Part shown: in pieces, positions 62,141 to 64,000 of the stretch
Numbering within the stretch: the stretch's first letter is position 1
How the letters are laid out: the number at the start of each line of letters is the position of its first letter
NCBI RefSeq assembly: GCF_900174585.1
Contig: NZ_FWPT01000014.1
Span: 1-64,000, forward strand
Reading direction: 5' to 3'
Length of the DNA stretch: 64,000 nucleotides
From: Parendozoicomonas haliclonae
GTDB taxonomy: Bacteria > Pseudomonadota > Gammaproteobacteria > Pseudomonadales > Endozoicomonadaceae
Made by a program: the position numbers and the translations under genes
Notes under the pieces: generated by a model
The model's database searches: none
The model's input: only the letters and a program-made list of their open reading frames with translations
Told to the model about the DNA's origin: nothing

Positions 62141-63247
62141 TCATCCCTCAACTGCAATATTTATCAGCTTTTGTAAGCTTTGTGTATTGCCCAAGCGACT
62201 ATTGAATCCCAACATCGGATAATAATCCGGCCTTTGATCAAGCTGTAGCGGCGGCAGTTCCTTCTCTTCCACTCGAACATGAATCTCAAAATCCAGCTCA
62301 GTACCCGCTACCAGCTGCACCAGAGAACGTAAGGATTCCAGACGGCGACTGCCGGGCAGAAAGCTCATATAACGCTGATAACTCATTGGCTCCAGCACCA
62401 CCCGGAACCGGCTTTGAATCTGCCAACTCTGCTGACCCAGCACCGCATTCTGACCAAGAATATTATTGACACCTTTATCTCGATTCACTCTCCCGGGGAG
62501 TTGAGTGCGAAGGTCTTCCGGTATCTGATACCACTCGCCAATAAACTGTTCGATATCAGCCTTTAACCCAAAGTGATGCAGGATCGCACTTTTCAAAGCA
62601 CTGGCGGAACGTACATTGCGCCCCAGTAACCCGCCCATTCCGGCAGCCACATCATCCCGCAACGGCATACGGTGCTGCACATTATCAGTTCCCAGCCCAA
62701 TCAGGGACTTCATGGCCAGACTGTAAATATCATTCTCACTATCTGGCTCAAGGGCTTCCGTCTCTTTTCTCTTTTGCCGCTCGAAGTGCACCGGCAACTG
62801 ATACTTCTGCCAGGCTCGATAAAACAGCGAGATGGTGCGATGGTGGAAGATATCGAAAAAGTCCCGCAGCGCACGGTTCTTGTCTTTTAACTCTTTAAGA
62901 ACCGTCTCGCTCATAGTCTGGGGCAAAACCCCCTGACTCCCGGTAAGCCCCATAAAAGTGACTTCCATCTGCCATTGATGGCGGCTGTCCGGATCGGGAT
63001 TGTCCTCCTGCTCCTTGATTTTCAAGCGGGCAATATCTGAGGCCGAGAACGACAAGCTCTGGGAAGCCAGAAACCGTACCAGCTCTTTATGGGGAGGTGC
63101 CAGTTCAGCCACGGGCTGGTCGGCAAATTTCTCGTCTTTCGCTTTCTCGGTCTGGCTGATGGCCTCAAGCAAGCGAACAGCCTGGAAGAAATCAAACTGA
63201 TGAGGCCTGGTGCGCAGCTTTTCCGCTACCGTGTTCTTTTTATTCAC
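62141..63247 (-). CDS. tssG: T6SS baseplate protein TssG
   Basis: 368 residues, cytosolic baseplate wedge component (VasB/ImpH). The N-terminal RPHQFDFFQAVRLLEAIS and VRFLASQSLSFSASDIARL, with FMGLTGSQGVLPQTMSE and FFDIFHHRTISLFYRAWQKY, are diagnostic. The start is GTG and overlaps the tssF stop by 4 bases (GTGA), the usual coupling of these genes. Confidence 0.95.
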   Translation of the reverse strand: MNKKNTVAEKLRTRPHQFDFFQAVRLLEAISQTEKAKDEKFADQPVAELAPPHKELVRFLASQSLSFSASDIARLKIKEQEDNPDPDSRHQWQMEVTFMGLTGSQGVLPQTMSETVLKELKDKNRALRDFFDIFHHRTISLFYRAWQKYQLPVHFERQKRKETEALEPDSENDIYSLAMKSLIGLGTDNVQHRMPLRDDVAAGMGGLLGRNVRSASALKSAILHHFGLKADIEQFIGEWYQIPEDLRTQLPGRVNRDKGVNNILGQNAVLGQQSWQIQSRFRVVLEPMSYQRYMSFLPGSRRLESLRSLVQLVAGTELDFEIHVRVEEKELPPLQLDQRPDYYPMLGFNSRLGNTQSLQKLINIAVEG

Positions 63248-64000
63248 AGCAGTGCCTTTTCACCCGCCCGCGGCGGCCAGCGCTTGAACTCGCCATCCTT
63301 ACCACTCATGGTCACAATCAGACGCACAAAAGAATTAATACTGCAGTAAACACCCAGGAAACGTTCGATCACTGAACTGAACAACAACGGGCTGGTACCG
63401 GTCAGCATCATCGAATCCAGCTCCAGTTCCACCTCAGTACCCCGACAAAGCACAACCGTATTGTCGATAGGAATGGGGGCGGTAATGGTTCGGGTATCCA
63501 TACTGCGCAGAGATTCAATCAGATTACGGGTACTGGCCGAATCCTTAAAATTGTAGAGTCGTAAAATTTCCTTAAAGGCTTCGCAGGAATCGGTACCACG
63601 ACTGAGAGACAAGAAGTTCAGATTCAAATGCGAGATCAACCGCCAGTAGGCGCCGTCTTTCAGGGGAGCACGCACAACCGCTGTCGGCGGAACAATGCAG
63701 CTGATACGCTCAGCTGGCGCGTCGCCATCCACAATGCCAAAGTGCGGCTGACCTCCACCTGTAGGCAGTTTCTTAGGGCGATTGCGGTTGGTGCAAAGGG
63801 TATCCAGATGCAAAACACTATGGCTGCTGATATAGGGGTTAAACTCCAGATCCACCAGCCGGATATCCACCTCGCTGGCCTGCTCGTTATAGTGCTCGCC
63901 CTCTACCACCTCACGGCGGCGGGTGAGCCAGAATGCCGTTTGCCCGGCTTCTGCCAGCTGATGCTGATAGCTATAGAACGGGGTAAATTCCCGCACCTTG
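63244..64000 (-). CDS. tssF: T6SS baseplate protein TssF, C-terminal part
   Basis: Partial: the 5' end lies beyond the window. The visible 250 residues include REFTPFYSYQH, the FNPYISSHSVLHLDTLCTNRNRPKKLPTGGG segment and the C-terminal LDSMMLTGTSPLLFSSVIERFLGVYCSINSFVRL typical of TssF/VasA/ImpG. It partners TssG in a 2:1 baseplate wedge. The Met near 63996 is internal and not the true start. Confidence 0.95.
   Translation of the reverse strand, partial: KVREFTPFYSYQHQLAEAGQTAFWLTRRREVVEGEHYNEQASEVDIRLVDLEFNPYISSHSVLHLDTLCTNRNRPKKLPTGGGQPHFGIVDGDAPAERISCIVPPTAVVRAPLKDGAYWRLISHLNLNFLSLSRGTDSCEAFKEILRLYNFKDSASTRNLIESLRSMDTRTITAPIPIDNTVVLCRGTEVELELDSMMLTGTSPLLFSSVIERFLGVYCSINSFVRLIVTMSGKDGEFKRWPPRAGEKALL

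Noticed and set aside
1-64000. CRISPR array, tRNA or rRNA genes, replication origin
   Set aside because: Looked for regularly spaced repeats, tRNA-like cloverleaves and DnaA-box clusters; none could be supported by eye.

Overview
The window looks like chromosomal DNA of a marine, probably host-associated gammaproteobacterium, most likely of the Oceanospirillales and plausibly close to Endozoicomonas. This is inferred from gene content: a sodium-pumping oxaloacetate decarboxylase (oadGAB), MnmC, HemG and DusC of gammaproteobacterial type, a choline-to-betaine locus, RING/TRAF-type eukaryotic-like proteins, a candidate YopJ-like effector and a type VI secretion system (T6SS). No rRNA, tRNA, CRISPR array or replication origin was recognised.

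Layout. 1-130: 3' end of an IS3/IS150-type element lying against the end of pflA. 151-6630: pflA, a basic hypothetical gene, the oadGAB operon and chaA. 6652-15420: an orphan hypothetical, dusC-mnmC, a tandem pair of RING-TRAF genes, msrA and an M23 peptidase. 15432-20947: hemG, then a choline uptake and oxidation cluster (BCCT carrier, betA, betB) with a 268-bp palindromic MITE-like element between betA and betB. 21254-29158: acyl-CoA ligase, Bcr/CflA exporter, LysR, SDR, quinone oxidoreductase-type ADH, HPP protein and a MerR-methyltransferase fusion. 29271-31775: a large orphan protein with a His/Asp/Cys arrangement like YopJ acetyltransferases. 31951-42605: ordinary metabolic and regulatory genes, a DUF1656-HlyD-FUSC efflux operon, nfsB with a second copy of the 268-bp element, ArsR, a DSP-type phosphatase and a peroxiredoxin.

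42882-49860 is an accessory island of low GC content. It holds polymorphic toxin-immunity modules: NS_2-type endonuclease with YezG/DUF600 immunity (twice, one 5'-truncated), LHH-type nuclease with SUKH immunity, and a lone SUKH-like immunity gene preceded by what may be a toxin tail. Two RAYT-family (Y1 transposase-like) genes and a third RAYT fragment are interleaved with them. Modules A and B share a near-identical 5' junction segment, as displaced C-terminal cassettes do in other polymorphic toxin systems. A short palindrome recurs at module ends.

50111-64000 is the T6SS locus: hcp, vgrG, an accessory gene, PAAR, a secreted small protein, a class 3 lipase effector and a DKNYY-repeat putative immunity protein run rightward. 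A Cys-rich protein and clpV, then an unknown gene, tssG and tssF (5' end outside the window), run leftward, with one AT-rich orphan gene between. The toxin-immunity array directly upstream of hcp-vgrG suggests a cargo reservoir for this secretion system.

All calls rest on reading the sequence and on family knowledge; no database search was possible.
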